The notes: a model not told the origin generated them from the letters alone. Positions 1 to 8,672 are shown, counted from the first letter of the stretch. The stretch: 13,997 nucleotides of DNA from Cyclostephanos tholiformis (GCA_036939975.1 JALLPB010000640.1:1-13997), one strand, 5' to 3'. Numbers and translations: made by a program.

Positions 1-87
1 ACTAATTCCATTTTCAGAGGAGTTTTTCGGGAAGCGATTTTAGATTGTGTAGACTTGTAGCCATGCACTAATTCCTAGTGAATTCCT

Positions 88-130
88 AACCCTTAGCCAA
101 CCCTTAGCCAACCCTTAGCTAACCCTTAGA
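88..130. repeat. 11-bp tandem repeat, about 3.8 copies
   Basis: The unit aacccttagcc occurs at 88-98 and 99-109, then with one change (final t) at 110-120, then a partial copy from 121. It resembles telomeric CCCTAA on the surface, but the unit is 11 bp and the array is only 43 bp, so it is a short minisatellite and not a telomere. Confidence 0.9.
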
Positions 131-158
131 CAGAGATATTAACTCTTAGTTACCTCTC

Positions 159-166
159 TGACGTCA
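159..166. promoter_or_regulatory. Palindromic TGACGTCA (CRE/bZIP-type) site
   Basis: A perfect 8-bp TGACGTCA palindrome lies 266 bp upstream of the kinase ATG. TGACGT-type elements bind bZIP factors, and in diatoms they are reported as CO2/cAMP-responsive elements in carbonic anhydrase promoters. Its use here is inference: the same octamer also occurs by chance inside coding sequence at 5163-5170, and a half site TGACGT is at 8502-8507. Confidence 0.3.
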
Positions 167-431
167 ATTATTGATATTAAGGCCGTAGTAGTAGCATAAG
201 GACCGCGGCGCGCGCTGTCTCTCTCCCTCTAGGCAAAGGTTCTCGAGGGGGGGTGGCCAGCCGTGGGCAGCCTTGGTCTTACAACATCTCTCTTCAATAC
301 GCATAAAGTAACCATACCATCCAGGACTAGTATATTTAGTAATTCGCAAATGGTTAACAGTGGTCAATATTTGCAGGTGCGGTTCATTGAAAAGTTGAAG
401 TGACCGTCATTCGCTCAGCACCATCGTTAAA

Positions 432-3400
432 ATGAAGACGACAATCAGGGCGAAGTCGCAATTAGCCACTGGGTCGAGAAGACCATCAGTCGATCCGCCA
501 GCGACACTTGACCTCGACCCCGCCAAAGCCAAACCATTCGATGCATCAACAATCCTAAATGATGCCGTGACACATCCAATAATTAAATCCGACAACTTGA
601 TTAACGTGAATTATGCCGGTGGAAGGTCACGTAGCGCAGTAGACGAGTTGATGAAGAGCCCGAATTTTGAAGCGTTGCGATCAAAGTACCTGCCCAAGAC
701 CAATAACAGGAGCCCAAAAGAGCAGTCCCTAGAACAAAAACAGCAGGAGCTTTCGTTGCTATCAGATAAGGGAGGATCTACGATTACCACGGTGTCCGCC
801 ACCACGATCGAGGCAGTGAATGCTGCAAACATTGTATCCAATTCCTCTGGCGTCTCAGGCACATTTTCTATACCATTTCTCAAGGAGGGCAGGGAAAATT
901 TCTCTTTAGTGCCGACAAAGATCAGTGGTAGCAGTGATCGACGCGGCTCGGCAGGAGTTGGAAACAGCCATGAAAAAAATAGAAATAGTGATGGGAGGGG
1001 GATTAGACGACGGAGCTCCGTGACGACAACTCGATTATCTAGCGCCATCGACAGCGATGACGACGACGACGACGACGACAATTGGATGGAGGAGGCATTA
1101 CTGCATGGAATATCAACGGCAAATAAGAAAGAAGGTGTTGAGTATCAACGAGGAACACAAAAAAAGGCATGTGATGATCACCTCTTAACAACACCTGCAT
1201 CAGAAAAGGATCAGAAAGGAAAGTTTATCAAGAGTCAAGTGCATTCTGCTCTTTCTGCTCCTTTCCCAAGCACACAAAACCAGCTACAGCAGCAGTCGCG
1301 GTTGTCATCTAGACAGTCATCGGACGATATCCGTTTTTCGTTTCCAGACATGACTATCGAAGACCTCTCGAGTAATTCACAAACCATCAATGGGGCGAGG
1401 AGGACGAATGAGCGAAAGAAGGAATACCCCACTGAAGAGTCGCAGTCTTCCTCACATCACACATCTTATTCAACATCTCATCACAGACAACACGGTGAAC
1501 GTATGCGGCAACAAGCAGAAATTATTAATTCCAATTCCACACCAATGTTGTCTCCCGAGCTGTCGTTGCTTTCATCGACAACAAAGCACCCCCATTCCAG
1601 CGATAATGACTTCTCCGACGCTCGCCTCTTCCCTTCCTTTTCAAACAAAAACTTTCCCACGTTACCAATCATAAAAACGTACAGGTTGACTAAGAACCGT
1701 CCTGACGAGCCGGTGGGGCTGTTTTTGACCAAGTCTAAGAACGGCGCGGTTTTAGTACACAGTTTATCGCCCGAATCTCCCTTCCTTCGATTGTCTTCCA
1801 ATCCTCTTTCTCCCGGACAGGAGATATTAAGTGTGAACGAGAAGCGCATTAACGATCCCAAGATGGCAGCAAGAATAATCACCCACGCGAAAAAGCATTT
1901 GAGTCTGAGAGTTAGCACCGTGAAGAGAGGCAGGGGATTTATGTACTGTCAGGTCAAGAGGAAAAATAATGGATGTGACGCTGAAGAAATAATGGGTGAT
2001 GGTGTTGTTGCTGCTGCTTCTACTGGCACAAACACCATGTCTGAAACTGATGGTAGAGCAACGGTAGTATTGCAACCATTTTCCGGAATGATGGGAGTTG
2101 GAAAACGTATGGGGACAGTAAACTCCGTTAGACCATTTCATCCTGGCGTGCGTTTTGTGACCACGTCCGTCGACGGCGTACGTCGGGGCATGGCCACTGA
2201 GGGTCTTGTTCGGGTCTCGCACATCGACCCAGATGGACTTTTTGCAAGCTCTAGTCACATGAATCTACGCGTAGGGGGTATAGTGCTCACCGTCAATGGC
2301 ACTCCGGTAACTAACGGGAAAGCGGCACTGGATGCGGTCATGGGCAGCCGTCAATTGATCGAGATATTGCACTGCGACGAGCGATTTTGGAGGGACGCTT
2401 GGGTAAAGGATGGATTGAAGCATGTCTTAAGCGAGGTTAAGATGGAACAAGGAGGAGGGGACGCAAAAATCGATACTAGTAACAATAGCGCCGATGGCGA
2501 CAATGATAAGCAGTTGAGTGACTCAAAATCCTCCGTGGTGTGGGATTTAGAATGGCTAGCAAGCAGTGAAGAAGTAATACTACGCAAGAAACGAATTGAG
2601 GTTGGCAACGATAATGTTTCCGATACTCCAAACTATGCATTCAGACTTGTTTTTAAAAATGACGTGGGGACGTGCCATTCAGACCTGGTCGATGATTTGA
2701 CGATGATGCCTCCAACGGAAGAATTAAACGTTTCCTTGCTGGTACAGATAGTGAATCGTACGCAAAGGAATAAGATGTCGGTGCTGCAGAATATGCTGCG
2801 CAAGGCTCATTCTGAATTGTTTGGTGATAGTGAGTTGGTTCCTGACAGAAGCTTGCAATATTCTGCTGCCATTACTGGCGCTCCTCGGCTGGTATCTTTG
2901 TTGGCGCCTTCTCGAAAATGGCCAAACGCTAGAAGTGATGTCGCTGCATCAGATAATCTTGATAGTCGCCATCAAAATATCGGCAATATCCGACGAGGCA
3001 TCCTCAAGAAACAAGAGCTGAATGAATCCAAGGACGTTATGTCGAAACTTGTCAAAGACGATAACGGTGGTTTTGACAAGGAGCTATTCAATGACTTGTT
3101 CAGTGTTGATTCGCGTGATCGTAAACGTAGTGACCGACATAAATTGCAGGCAAAGCAGCTGATCAGCTTGGAGAATGCATCAAGAACTCGCGCGCCCCGG
3201 CGGGGATCGGAGACTTTTTCTAATGCAATGGCTCCGCCATCACTTGCAAATATTGAACAGTGGCGCGCGGAACAGTGGAAGAATCAACACACAACAAGCA
3301 AAATACGAGATTTTTCTGCAAGGCAGCACAAGATAGACCAGATATTTCCCTCTGGGAGTACCAACTCCAGACTTTCGGGGTTTAGTTTTTTCAGTGCCGA

Positions 3401-4505
3401 CATATATGAATCTTCTATGGAAGATTTTATGTGTGACGGTGAAAGCACCAACAGCGTCTCGTCGCGAGAAGAAGCAGATACTGTCTCGACGCGAGAGGCG
3501 TTAGATACACCGTGCACCACATATGCTCCGTCACCGCGAAATGATGCATTGAATCTATCGCCGTCACAAGAAAGCGGCGAGAATGATTTCAAACATAAGC
3601 CCCATCCCATAGAGAAGAAAGTTGTAGAAGAAGAAAAAGCATTCATTACAGGCGTCTTTCGAGATGTGTCATCTAAGTACGAAATAAGCGACACTATTGT
3701 GGGAAGTGGTGGGTTCGGTGAGGTTCGAGAGTGTTACAACAAGACGACCGGAAAGATTTACGTCGTGAAATCAATTTTGAAGCCGGATAGAACTAACATA
3801 TCCAAGGTGAATCTAATTAGAAACGAGATACTACTGCTTCACGAGGCTCATCATCCAAACATTGTGGAGCTCCAGGATTTGTTCGAGGATGATAAATATG
3901 TACATATTGTCATGGAGCGCTGCACAGGAGGCGACTTATTTGATCGAGTGGTTAGCGAAAACCCACGTCAGCTGCGCTCTCATGCAGAGGCGGTGAAATA
4001 CGAGACACAGATTGCCCATGTCATGCGTTCGATCTTACATGTATTGAAATATTTGCATTCCAAATCTATCGTTCATCGTGACATCAAACCTGAGCACTTC
4101 CTTTTAACGACAGACGAGAGAAAAACTCAAAAGATCAAACTAATCGACTTTGGATTAGCCCGAAAACACAAGCCCGGCACTGCCCCTATGACGACGTTTA
4201 CCGGGTCTCCGAGCTTTGTTGCACCCGAAGTGATTGCTCGAAAATATGATCACATGTGCGACATGTTTTCGACGGGTGTGACAGCCTACTTTTTACTAAC
4301 AGGGATGCTGCCGTTTAATGGGCCAACAGATGAAGTCACATTTGATCTTATATCGGAAGGTACTTTCGAATTCCCTTCATCGTTGTTCCTTTCTGATGAT
4401 GCCAAGGATTTCATATCGAAATTGCTTGTGGTTGATTCTAAGATGCGCTTGTCTGCGGATAAGGCACTGAATCATCCATGGCTACTCAAGGCGGCCAGCT
4501 GTTGA
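432..4505 (+). CDS. PDZ-PDZ-protein kinase (CAMK-like Ser/Thr kinase domain), 1357 aa
   Basis: A single uninterrupted frame of 1357 codons. Residues 1-410 are Ser/Asn-rich and probably disordered, with an acidic run at 207-215. A PDZ-like domain lies at about 415-495, with carboxylate loop GLFL at 429-432. A second PDZ-like domain lies at about 572-648. A low-complexity linker follows, containing a 9-residue tandem duplication (VSSREEADT/VSTREALDT, 1009-1026). The kinase domain spans about 1083-1352: glycine loop GSGGFGEV (1091-1098), lysine K1113, a Glu in helix C, HRD (1215-1217), DFG (1239-1241), an APE motif, and terminal HPWLL. Layout and the phrase KPExFLL resemble CaMK/CDPK kinases, but no EF hands or calmodulin-binding tail follow. 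Oddity: the catalytic-loop Asn is His1222 (HRDIKPEH), so metal binding may be altered. PDZ modules suggest scaffolded, perhaps membrane-proximal, signalling. No signal peptide is seen. Kinase domain call is certain, the PDZ calls moderately so; substrates are unknown. Confidence 0.9.
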   Translation: MKTTIRAKSQLATGSRRPSVDPPATLDLDPAKAKPFDASTILNDAVTHPIIKSDNLINVNYAGGRSRSAVDELMKSPNFEALRSKYLPKTNNRSPKEQSLEQKQQELSLLSDKGGSTITTVSATTIEAVNAANIVSNSSGVSGTFSIPFLKEGRENFSLVPTKISGSSDRRGSAGVGNSHEKNRNSDGRGIRRRSSVTTTRLSSAIDSDDDDDDDDNWMEEALLHGISTANKKEGVEYQRGTQKKACDDHLLTTPASEKDQKGKFIKSQVHSALSAPFPSTQNQLQQQSRLSSRQSSDDIRFSFPDMTIEDLSSNSQTINGARRTNERKKEYPTEESQSSSHHTSYSTSHHRQHGERMRQQAEIINSNSTPMLSPELSLLSSTTKHPHSSDNDFSDARLFPSFSNKNFPTLPIIKTYRLTKNRPDEPVGLFLTKSKNGAVLVHSLSPESPFLRLSSNPLSPGQEILSVNEKRINDPKMAARIITHAKKHLSLRVSTVKRGRGFMYCQVKRKNNGCDAEEIMGDGVVAAASTGTNTMSETDGRATVVLQPFSGMMGVGKRMGTVNSVRPFHPGVRFVTTSVDGVRRGMATEGLVRVSHIDPDGLFASSSHMNLRVGGIVLTVNGTPVTNGKAALDAVMGSRQLIEILHCDERFWRDAWVKDGLKHVLSEVKMEQGGGDAKIDTSNNSADGDNDKQLSDSKSSVVWDLEWLASSEEVILRKKRIEVGNDNVSDTPNYAFRLVFKNDVGTCHSDLVDDLTMMPPTEELNVSLLVQIVNRTQRNKMSVLQNMLRKAHSELFGDSELVPDRSLQYSAAITGAPRLVSLLAPSRKWPNARSDVAASDNLDSRHQNIGNIRRGILKKQELNESKDVMSKLVKDDNGGFDKELFNDLFSVDSRDRKRSDRHKLQAKQLISLENASRTRAPRRGSETFSNAMAPPSLANIEQWRAEQWKNQHTTSKIRDFSARQHKIDQIFPSGSTNSRLSGFSFFSADIYESSMEDFMCDGESTNSVSSREEADTVSTREALDTPCTTYAPSPRNDALNLSPSQESGENDFKHKPHPIEKKVVEEEKAFITGVFRDVSSKYEISDTIVGSGGFGEVRECYNKTTGKIYVVKSILKPDRTNISKVNLIRNEILLLHEAHHPNIVELQDLFEDDKYVHIVMERCTGGDLFDRVVSENPRQLRSHAEAVKYETQIAHVMRSILHVLKYLHSKSIVHRDIKPEHFLLTTDERKTQKIKLIDFGLARKHKPGTAPMTTFTGSPSFVAPEVIARKYDHMCDMFSTGVTAYFLLTGMLPFNGPTDEVTFDLISEGTFEFPSSLFLSDDAKDFISKLLVVDSKMRLSADKALNHPWLLKAASC
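3456..3509 (+). repeat. 27-bp in-frame tandem duplication inside the kinase gene
   Basis: Two adjacent 27-base units (3456-3482 and 3483-3509) encode VSSREEADT and VSTREALDT in the disordered linker before the kinase domain. Seven of nine residues match. It looks like a local slippage or duplication event. Confidence 0.75.
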
Positions 4506-4695
4506 CCGCATCCAGGGAAGAAACGCGATATCATTGGCTAAAAATTTAATAATTAAACTTATACAGGTCAGAAGGCAAATGAAAATACCTCGGCAGTGCC
4601 ATTGACGGTGAATAGAACAATGATAGTATAGATAGTAGAGCGTACAAATCTACAGGGCCATGCATCACGAAATAGAGCATGCAAATCTCAGAAAC
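4506..4695. other. Short convergent spacer
   Basis: This 190-bp stretch lies between the stop of the kinase gene (plus) and the stop of the oxidoreductase gene (minus). It must hold both 3' ends. It is AT-rich, with an AATTTAATAATTAAA stretch near 4541-4558. No RNA gene or strong hairpin is evident. Confidence 0.5.
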
Positions 4696-6379
4696 TCAAA
4701 TATCAATCTCCTCCGCATTTCCTGATATTGAAGATCTATACATAGCATCTATTATTTGTACCGTTCTCAATCCAACGAACGAGTCATTTATTGGAGTTTT
4801 TGTCCCTTTGCATGAATTACGGCAGGCATCCAGAAAAGCCTTCAAGCTCCCTGGTCCGATGCCCTCCTGATCGCCATCTTCAAAGTAAAACTTATCCTTT
4901 ATTTCAGACATATTGAACTCCATCCCCGTCCCCTCTCGCAAAAGACCTGACCAGTCCTGATCTGAGCATGGATATTCAGGTTGGCATTTCTTCCCTATCT
5001 CACTTCTCCGCAACTCTAATCTCCCAGAGCCTGGAATTTTATCGTCACCACCGTACATTAAACTACCTACCTCTCCAAACAGTTCTATGTTAATATGTTT
5101 ACCGATTGGAGGATCGGCATACTGGCTTCCCGGCAATAAGGCCGTCCCAGATAGAGCGAAGGTGACGTCATCACAACAGGTAATCACCGCAGCAAAGGAG
5201 ATATCAGCTCCCGTTTTAGGGGCATGTGACATATTGCAATACACCTTCGTAGGCACGGCAATTTCTTCTGCGTCCGACTTCTCGCCAGCTCCTAGCACAG
5301 CATAAATCCATGCGATCAGGTGAGCGACTTGGCCATATGCATAACCGTTTCCAGGTAATGGGCTTCGGTCATCAGTTGTCTCATTCTCTTCATTAGATGA
5401 AGTCGTATTTTTCCAAGGAGTTTTTGAAACCCATGAATGGTTTGATGAATCATTGAATAACCACATGAGTGGCTGCCAAGAGTTTTGGCTTAGAAGTTAA
5501 GTGACAGTTGGAAACATAATTGAGTGAATCCTACAATTAGAAAGAATAATTCTCACCCCATTCATGTAGGCTGAGATGTGCCGTATTTTGCCAATCTGAT
5601 TTGAGGCAATTATATGCCGAGCAATCTGGGTCTGCGGTCGGTAATTTGCGGTGTGGTTAATAATAAATGCACCTAAGATAATTATGAGAACATGAAAAAT
5701 TAGAAATAGGGTTGGCTGAACAAATGTTGCCAGATCGATGTTTTTGAGAAATGACTGCTCACCCTCTGGGTACCCCTTCGAGCTCATCTCCCACAGTCTC
5801 CGCGCCTCGTTAACGTCCGTTGTCATTGGTTTCTCCATAAGAATATTCAAGATTCTATGAGTTTTATCTTTGCCTTGTCCTCCATCTTCCTCTATTCGCC
5901 TTCGACGAATGCCTTCATTCAGTAACAACATACCAACTTCAAAATGAGATGCATGAGACGTAGCGACGATGGCACCATCTAACGCTGGGCCAACATCCTC
6001 CAACATTTGTGACACCGAAGTGTAGCATGGACACTGATACTTCTCTGAGAGCAAATCGAGGCAAAGGAGTGGGGACGACGATAGAGTAGAGACCAGTTTC
6101 GGCGCCGTATCAACGACTGCTACGATTTTGACGCTAGGCGAGTTTGCCGCAAGGTGCGGCAGGTGCCAACCTACAATTGCAATACAGCGAATGTTAGGTT
6201 TGGGCTTGGTAGGAAAGCTGTACGCTATCTCTGGATAACTAAGAAGAAGGAAAATAAAGACGGTACTGCTCACCTTGAGCCCACCATCCACATCCGATCA
6301 CCGCAACTCGGGCAGCAGGGGCCACGTCCGTTGCGATCTCATGTTTGCTTACCGCTCCCATTGAAGTATCATTACTCAT
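4696..6379 (-). CDS. Gfo/Idh/MocA-family oxidoreductase, 4 exons, 468 aa
   Basis: Exons by my splicing: 6379-6274, 6170-5763, 5672-5557, 5472-4696; introns of 103, 90 and 84 bases, all GT-AG, phases 1, 1, 0. The ATG at 6379 has an in-frame TAA just upstream. Removing intron 1 restores the nucleotide-binding turn VIGCGWWAQG (27-36) and the strand ending VAVVD (52-56). The family motif EKP is at 148-150, with Lys149 as the expected catalytic/cofactor lysine. Splicing introns 2 and 3 rebuilds the C-terminal dimerisation/substrate domain: INHTANYRPQ from 176, then MNGPLMWLF, and GNGYAYGQ further on. Length is somewhat above the usual 330-450 for the family, partly from loop insertions. These enzymes use NAD(P) on sugars or inositols; the substrate cannot be told. 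No targeting peptide is visible, so it is probably cytosolic. It converges on the kinase gene. Fold and splicing are well supported; specificity is unknown. Confidence 0.85.
5673..5762 (-). other. Intron 2 of the oxidoreductase gene, 90 bases with no stop
   Basis: Donor GTGAGCAGT, acceptor ATCTTAG. The intron is a multiple of three long and carries no in-frame stop, so retention would leave the frame open and insert 30 residues that include a very hydrophobic run (LFLIFHVLIIIL). The spliced form matches the family much better (YPEG joined to AFIINHTANY), so I treat it as an intron. Confidence 0.75.
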
Positions 6380-6948
6380 TTTATTTTAGCGGCCCCTCAA
6401 TAACCAGTGTTTACACCTTAAAATACGGAAATCCCATCGTGGGGGTACTTTGGTTGTGCACGTTTTTTCTCACTCGAAACGGCAACGCGTGGTCTGTCCG
6501 CCACTCGTCAGACTTTTGAGTAAGCAAAAGCAATAGCACCATCAACAGCAACAACAACAGCAACAACAACAGCAACAGCAACAACAACAGTAACACAGCA
6601 ACACAGCAACACAGCAACACAGCAACACAGCAACACAGCAACAGCAAAAGCAACAGCACTCCTCCCCAAGGCACTGCTACTGCTGTTTGTCAATGCAGCG
6701 ATTGTTTGATGCACTCAATGCAGAGAACACACAATGAAATTGGGCCACAATGCACTGAAAGTAAGATGACAAATGAGGAGAAAAATGGTGACTTAAGGAG
6801 GTGGATTAGTGATCAACAAAAAATGGTTGTGACTACTCAGCCCTTAACAAATAGATGATAAGTCTGTAATTACGAATTTCTAGGGAATGCAAAAATTTAT
6901 AACTTAGGCTAGATTCAAACGCAGCTGTTTAAGCATGCTTCTGTATGA
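6380..6948. other. Intergenic region, oxidoreductase promoter side
   Basis: This 569-bp stretch lies upstream of the oxidoreductase (minus) and downstream of the S1 gene (minus). It holds the AAC/AGC microsatellite at 6543-6657. Leu/Cys/Val-rich open frames on the minus strand here are products of that repeat. I see no RNA gene or other coding region. Confidence 0.6.
6543..6657. repeat. AAC/AGC microsatellite including six tandem AACACAGC units
   Basis: The first half mixes AAC and AGC triplets (units such as AACAACAACAGC). From 6592 to 6639 there are six perfect, contiguous copies of the 8-mer AACACAGC, followed by AACAGC (6640-6645) and a degenerate tail. The 8-bp period does not preserve reading frame, and in-frame stops interrupt the plus strand nearby, so this is not a poly-Gln coding tract. 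Confidence 0.9.
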
Positions 6949-8221
6949 TCAAACTTTCTTCTCTGATCTTTCACGCAATTTTTCTTCTAACTCACGAATT
7001 GCCTGATCAAAATAATGCAAATCGCTTGATTCATTCTCTTCCTCAATAGCCCTGTCCTCCGCGGCGGCTGCACCATAAAACCTTTTCAAACGTTGACTCA
7101 TCCTACGGTCAAGATATTGGTCTGCCTTCTTGTCAAGCATAGACACAGCCACAGTCTTTTTCTGTTTATCAAGATCAATGACATGAACTGATACGCGATC
7201 TCCTTCATTAAGGTGTTGCCTCACATTCTCGATGGCGCCGCCCGTGATCCTGCTGATGTGCAGCAGTGCATTGACATTAGTTCCCACATCCACGAAGACA
7301 CCGTATGAAACTACGGAGTCTACCTTCCCTGTCAATTCATCTCCCAGTTTTAACTCGGTAAAGTCGCGACGTTTGGCACGGGGGGGCCGTAAGCTTAGTC
7401 CCACCTCGCCCTTATTCAAGTCGATGGTCGTTACGCGGGCTCCCTCAATTTTGTCTCCTTTCTTTAGATAGTTGTGAATATTCTCGATCTTTTTGTCCTG
7501 GATCTGAGAAATATGCAGCAGAGCCGTTCCAGGGCGGCTCCCTAATGTCGCATACCCAATGTTGATAAATGCTCCAAAATCACATACATCGACAACGCTT
7601 CCTGATACCATCGAACCTAATCTGATACGGTAACATGATATCACAAAAATAACACGCATGCCGTGAATAGATCTGGAATATGACACCCACCAGGAATAAG
7701 AACAGTAACCCATATGTGTCAAAGTAATGCTTACCGTAGATCTTTCAGCGGCTTGAAGGTTTTTGTATTATATGTGTTACTTCCCTTGACAACATTCTTC
7801 TTTGGCATATTTTTTGAATACACTCTTTCCTTGTCTTTCGTCGTAGATTTTTTCGTCCTTTTACTGGATGATGTTGTCACCGTCGGCTTCGGTGAAGTTG
7901 ATTTTATCGTTCTCGGTGAAGTCGATTTTGCCTGCGTCGAGGTTGGCGTAGCCATTTCCACCTGAAGGGTATTTATTTCCCCACCCTTAACCCTCGCGGT
8001 GGGACTGCTGCCACGTGTAGATGATATAAATGCTGGATCGACCATCGATTTATATTTTTTTACAGCATGAGCAATTATGTCGAATCGGCAGTATACTGAT
8101 GGCTGATGCCATTCCACAAACTACAAAACTCACCGTCGGCATGATGTGGCGTTGTTATCATTACAACAATTAGCCCTGCACTGGCAACGACCGCGAAATA
8201 TCCGTGCGAGATGATTTTCAT
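6949..8221 (-). CDS. Plastid-targeted protein with two S1 RNA-binding domains, 3 exons, 352 aa
   Basis: Exons: 8221-8134, 8032-7735, 7621-6949; introns of 101 and 113 bases (GTGAGT...CAG, GTAAGC...CAG). Exon 1 encodes a signal peptide (MKIISHGYF then a hydrophobic stretch to about 22). Splicing gives HAD-A-F-ISS, a Phe right after a likely cleavage site, the hallmark of bipartite plastid presequences in diatoms. Residues 31-128 are Ser/Thr/Lys-rich with almost no acidic residues early on, consistent with a transit peptide plus basic linker. S1 domain 1 is about 130-207 (DFGAF, LLHIS), domain 2 about 221-291 (YGVFVDVG, LLHIS). The tail (310-352) is charged and probably helical. S1 proteins bind RNA in translation; two-domain plastid forms relate to ribosomal protein S1/PSRP-7-like factors. 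Intron 2 is certain from domain continuity; exon 1 is inferred. If exon 1 is wrong, translation might start at an internal Met in exon 2. Confidence 0.8.
8033..8133 (-). other. Intron 1 of the S1 gene, at the signal/transit peptide junction
   Basis: Donor GTGAGTTTTG after GACG; acceptor GATCCAG before CATTT. Reading through the donor reaches an in-frame TAA, so splicing is needed if exon 1 is real. The intron is phase 1 and splits the Ala codon (G|CA) that precedes the Phe of the presequence. A nearer phase-compatible AG would give an intron of only 38 bases, below the usual minimum. Confidence 0.6.
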
Positions 8222-8250
8222 GTTGGCCTCCCGGAATTGTCAAACGGCAT
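8218..8250 (-). other. Upstream ORF overlapping the S1 start codon
   Basis: A 10-codon frame (MPFDNSGRPT) starts 29 bases before the S1 ATG; its TGA overlaps that ATG (ATGA). Its start context is weaker than that of the main ATG (T versus A at -3). Whether it lies in the mRNA depends on the unknown transcription start. Confidence 0.35.
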
Positions 8251-8665
8251 GTATTATCTGTTTGTGTCCTTAAAATGTAATTGCCCCTGTGCTCATTCCA
8301 AATGTAAAGTTAGACTCGCAATGTTAAGGCGTTTGGGGGCATCAGGGAACAGATAAGGAATCCTGCGTTGTTCCGATGTTTAGTTGCTGATGAGCGAGTC
8401 GATGCGGTGGTGGTGGTCATGTCGTCTTGTTCCTTTTGTCTCCTCCGGCCGGCCGAGCAAGGGTAGGTGGGTCGCGTCGTCGTCGTCATCTCTGGAATCT
8501 CTGACGTTGTATCGTACTACAGTCTGTCCATAGTAAAATATCCTGGAGGTAGGTATTGTGTACGCATTTACGTACCCTCATTAGGTCCAGTACTTGCACC
8601 TGGTACGATAGTCAGTTATTGTTTTGCGACAGCATGGTGAACCGCAGTAAACGACGCCGAAGATC
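8222..8665. promoter_or_regulatory. Divergent intergenic region between the S1 and FAH-SDR genes
   Basis: The 444 bp between the two divergent ATGs must hold both promoters unless leader introns exist. Visible elements are a GGT/GTC triplet-rich patch (about 8405-8425 and 8471-8490), a GC palindrome cggccggccg at 8446-8455, and a TGACGT half site at 8502-8507. No TATA box is clear. Each end carries an upstream ORF that overlaps the main start. Confidence 0.5.
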
Positions 8666-8672
8666 ATGGTGA
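8634..8672 (+). other. Upstream ORF overlapping the FAH-SDR start codon
   Basis: A 12-codon, Arg-rich frame (MVNRSKRRRRSW) starts 32 bases before the main ATG in another frame and ends with TGA across it. Both starts have A at -3 and G at +4, so if transcribed, this uORF should compete strongly with the main start. The gene may be translationally limited, or transcription may begin between the two ATGs. Confidence 0.4.

Larger units (their letters stand above)
1..431. other. Region upstream of the kinase gene, no gene seen
   Basis: I see no convincing coding region here. A 67-codon open frame on the minus strand (367 to 164) has no recognisable motif and is probably chance. The stretch holds an 11-bp tandem repeat (88-130), a palindromic TGACGTCA (159-166) and a GC-rich patch near 203-215. 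It presumably contains the promoter and 5' UTR of the kinase gene, since the kinase ATG at 432 is the first long frame on the plus strand. No TATA box or transcription start can be fixed from the sequence. Confidence 0.5.

Noticed and set aside
88..130. Telomere
   Set aside because: The 11-bp unit is not CCCTAA, the array is 43 bp, and unique sequence lies on both sides.
164..367. Small minus-strand protein
   Set aside because: No recognisable motif, no conserved pattern, and it lies in the likely kinase promoter.
5163..5170. TGACGTCA regulatory site
   Set aside because: It lies inside the coding sequence of oxidoreductase exon 4, so it is probably chance.
5497..6291. Apparent oxidoreductase start with a signal-peptide-like N-terminus at 6291
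   Set aside because: The first 40 codons are intron 1 read through. The spliced exon from 6379 gives the nucleotide-binding motif GCGWWAQG, which the longer frame lacks.
6592..6645. CRISPR-like array
   Set aside because: It is a contiguous 8-bp tandem repeat without spacers, in a eukaryotic genome.
6411..6714. Leu/Cys/Val-rich proteins on the minus strand
   Set aside because: They are translations of the AAC/AGC microsatellite and have no independent support.
7622..7722. Apparent start of the S1 protein at 7722
   Set aside because: The N-terminal 30-odd codons are intron 2. Splicing joins KDLR to LGSMVSG and completes the first S1 domain.
8446..8455. GC palindrome cggccggccg as an operator
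   Set aside because: It is a single short palindrome in GC-rich DNA with no second copy.
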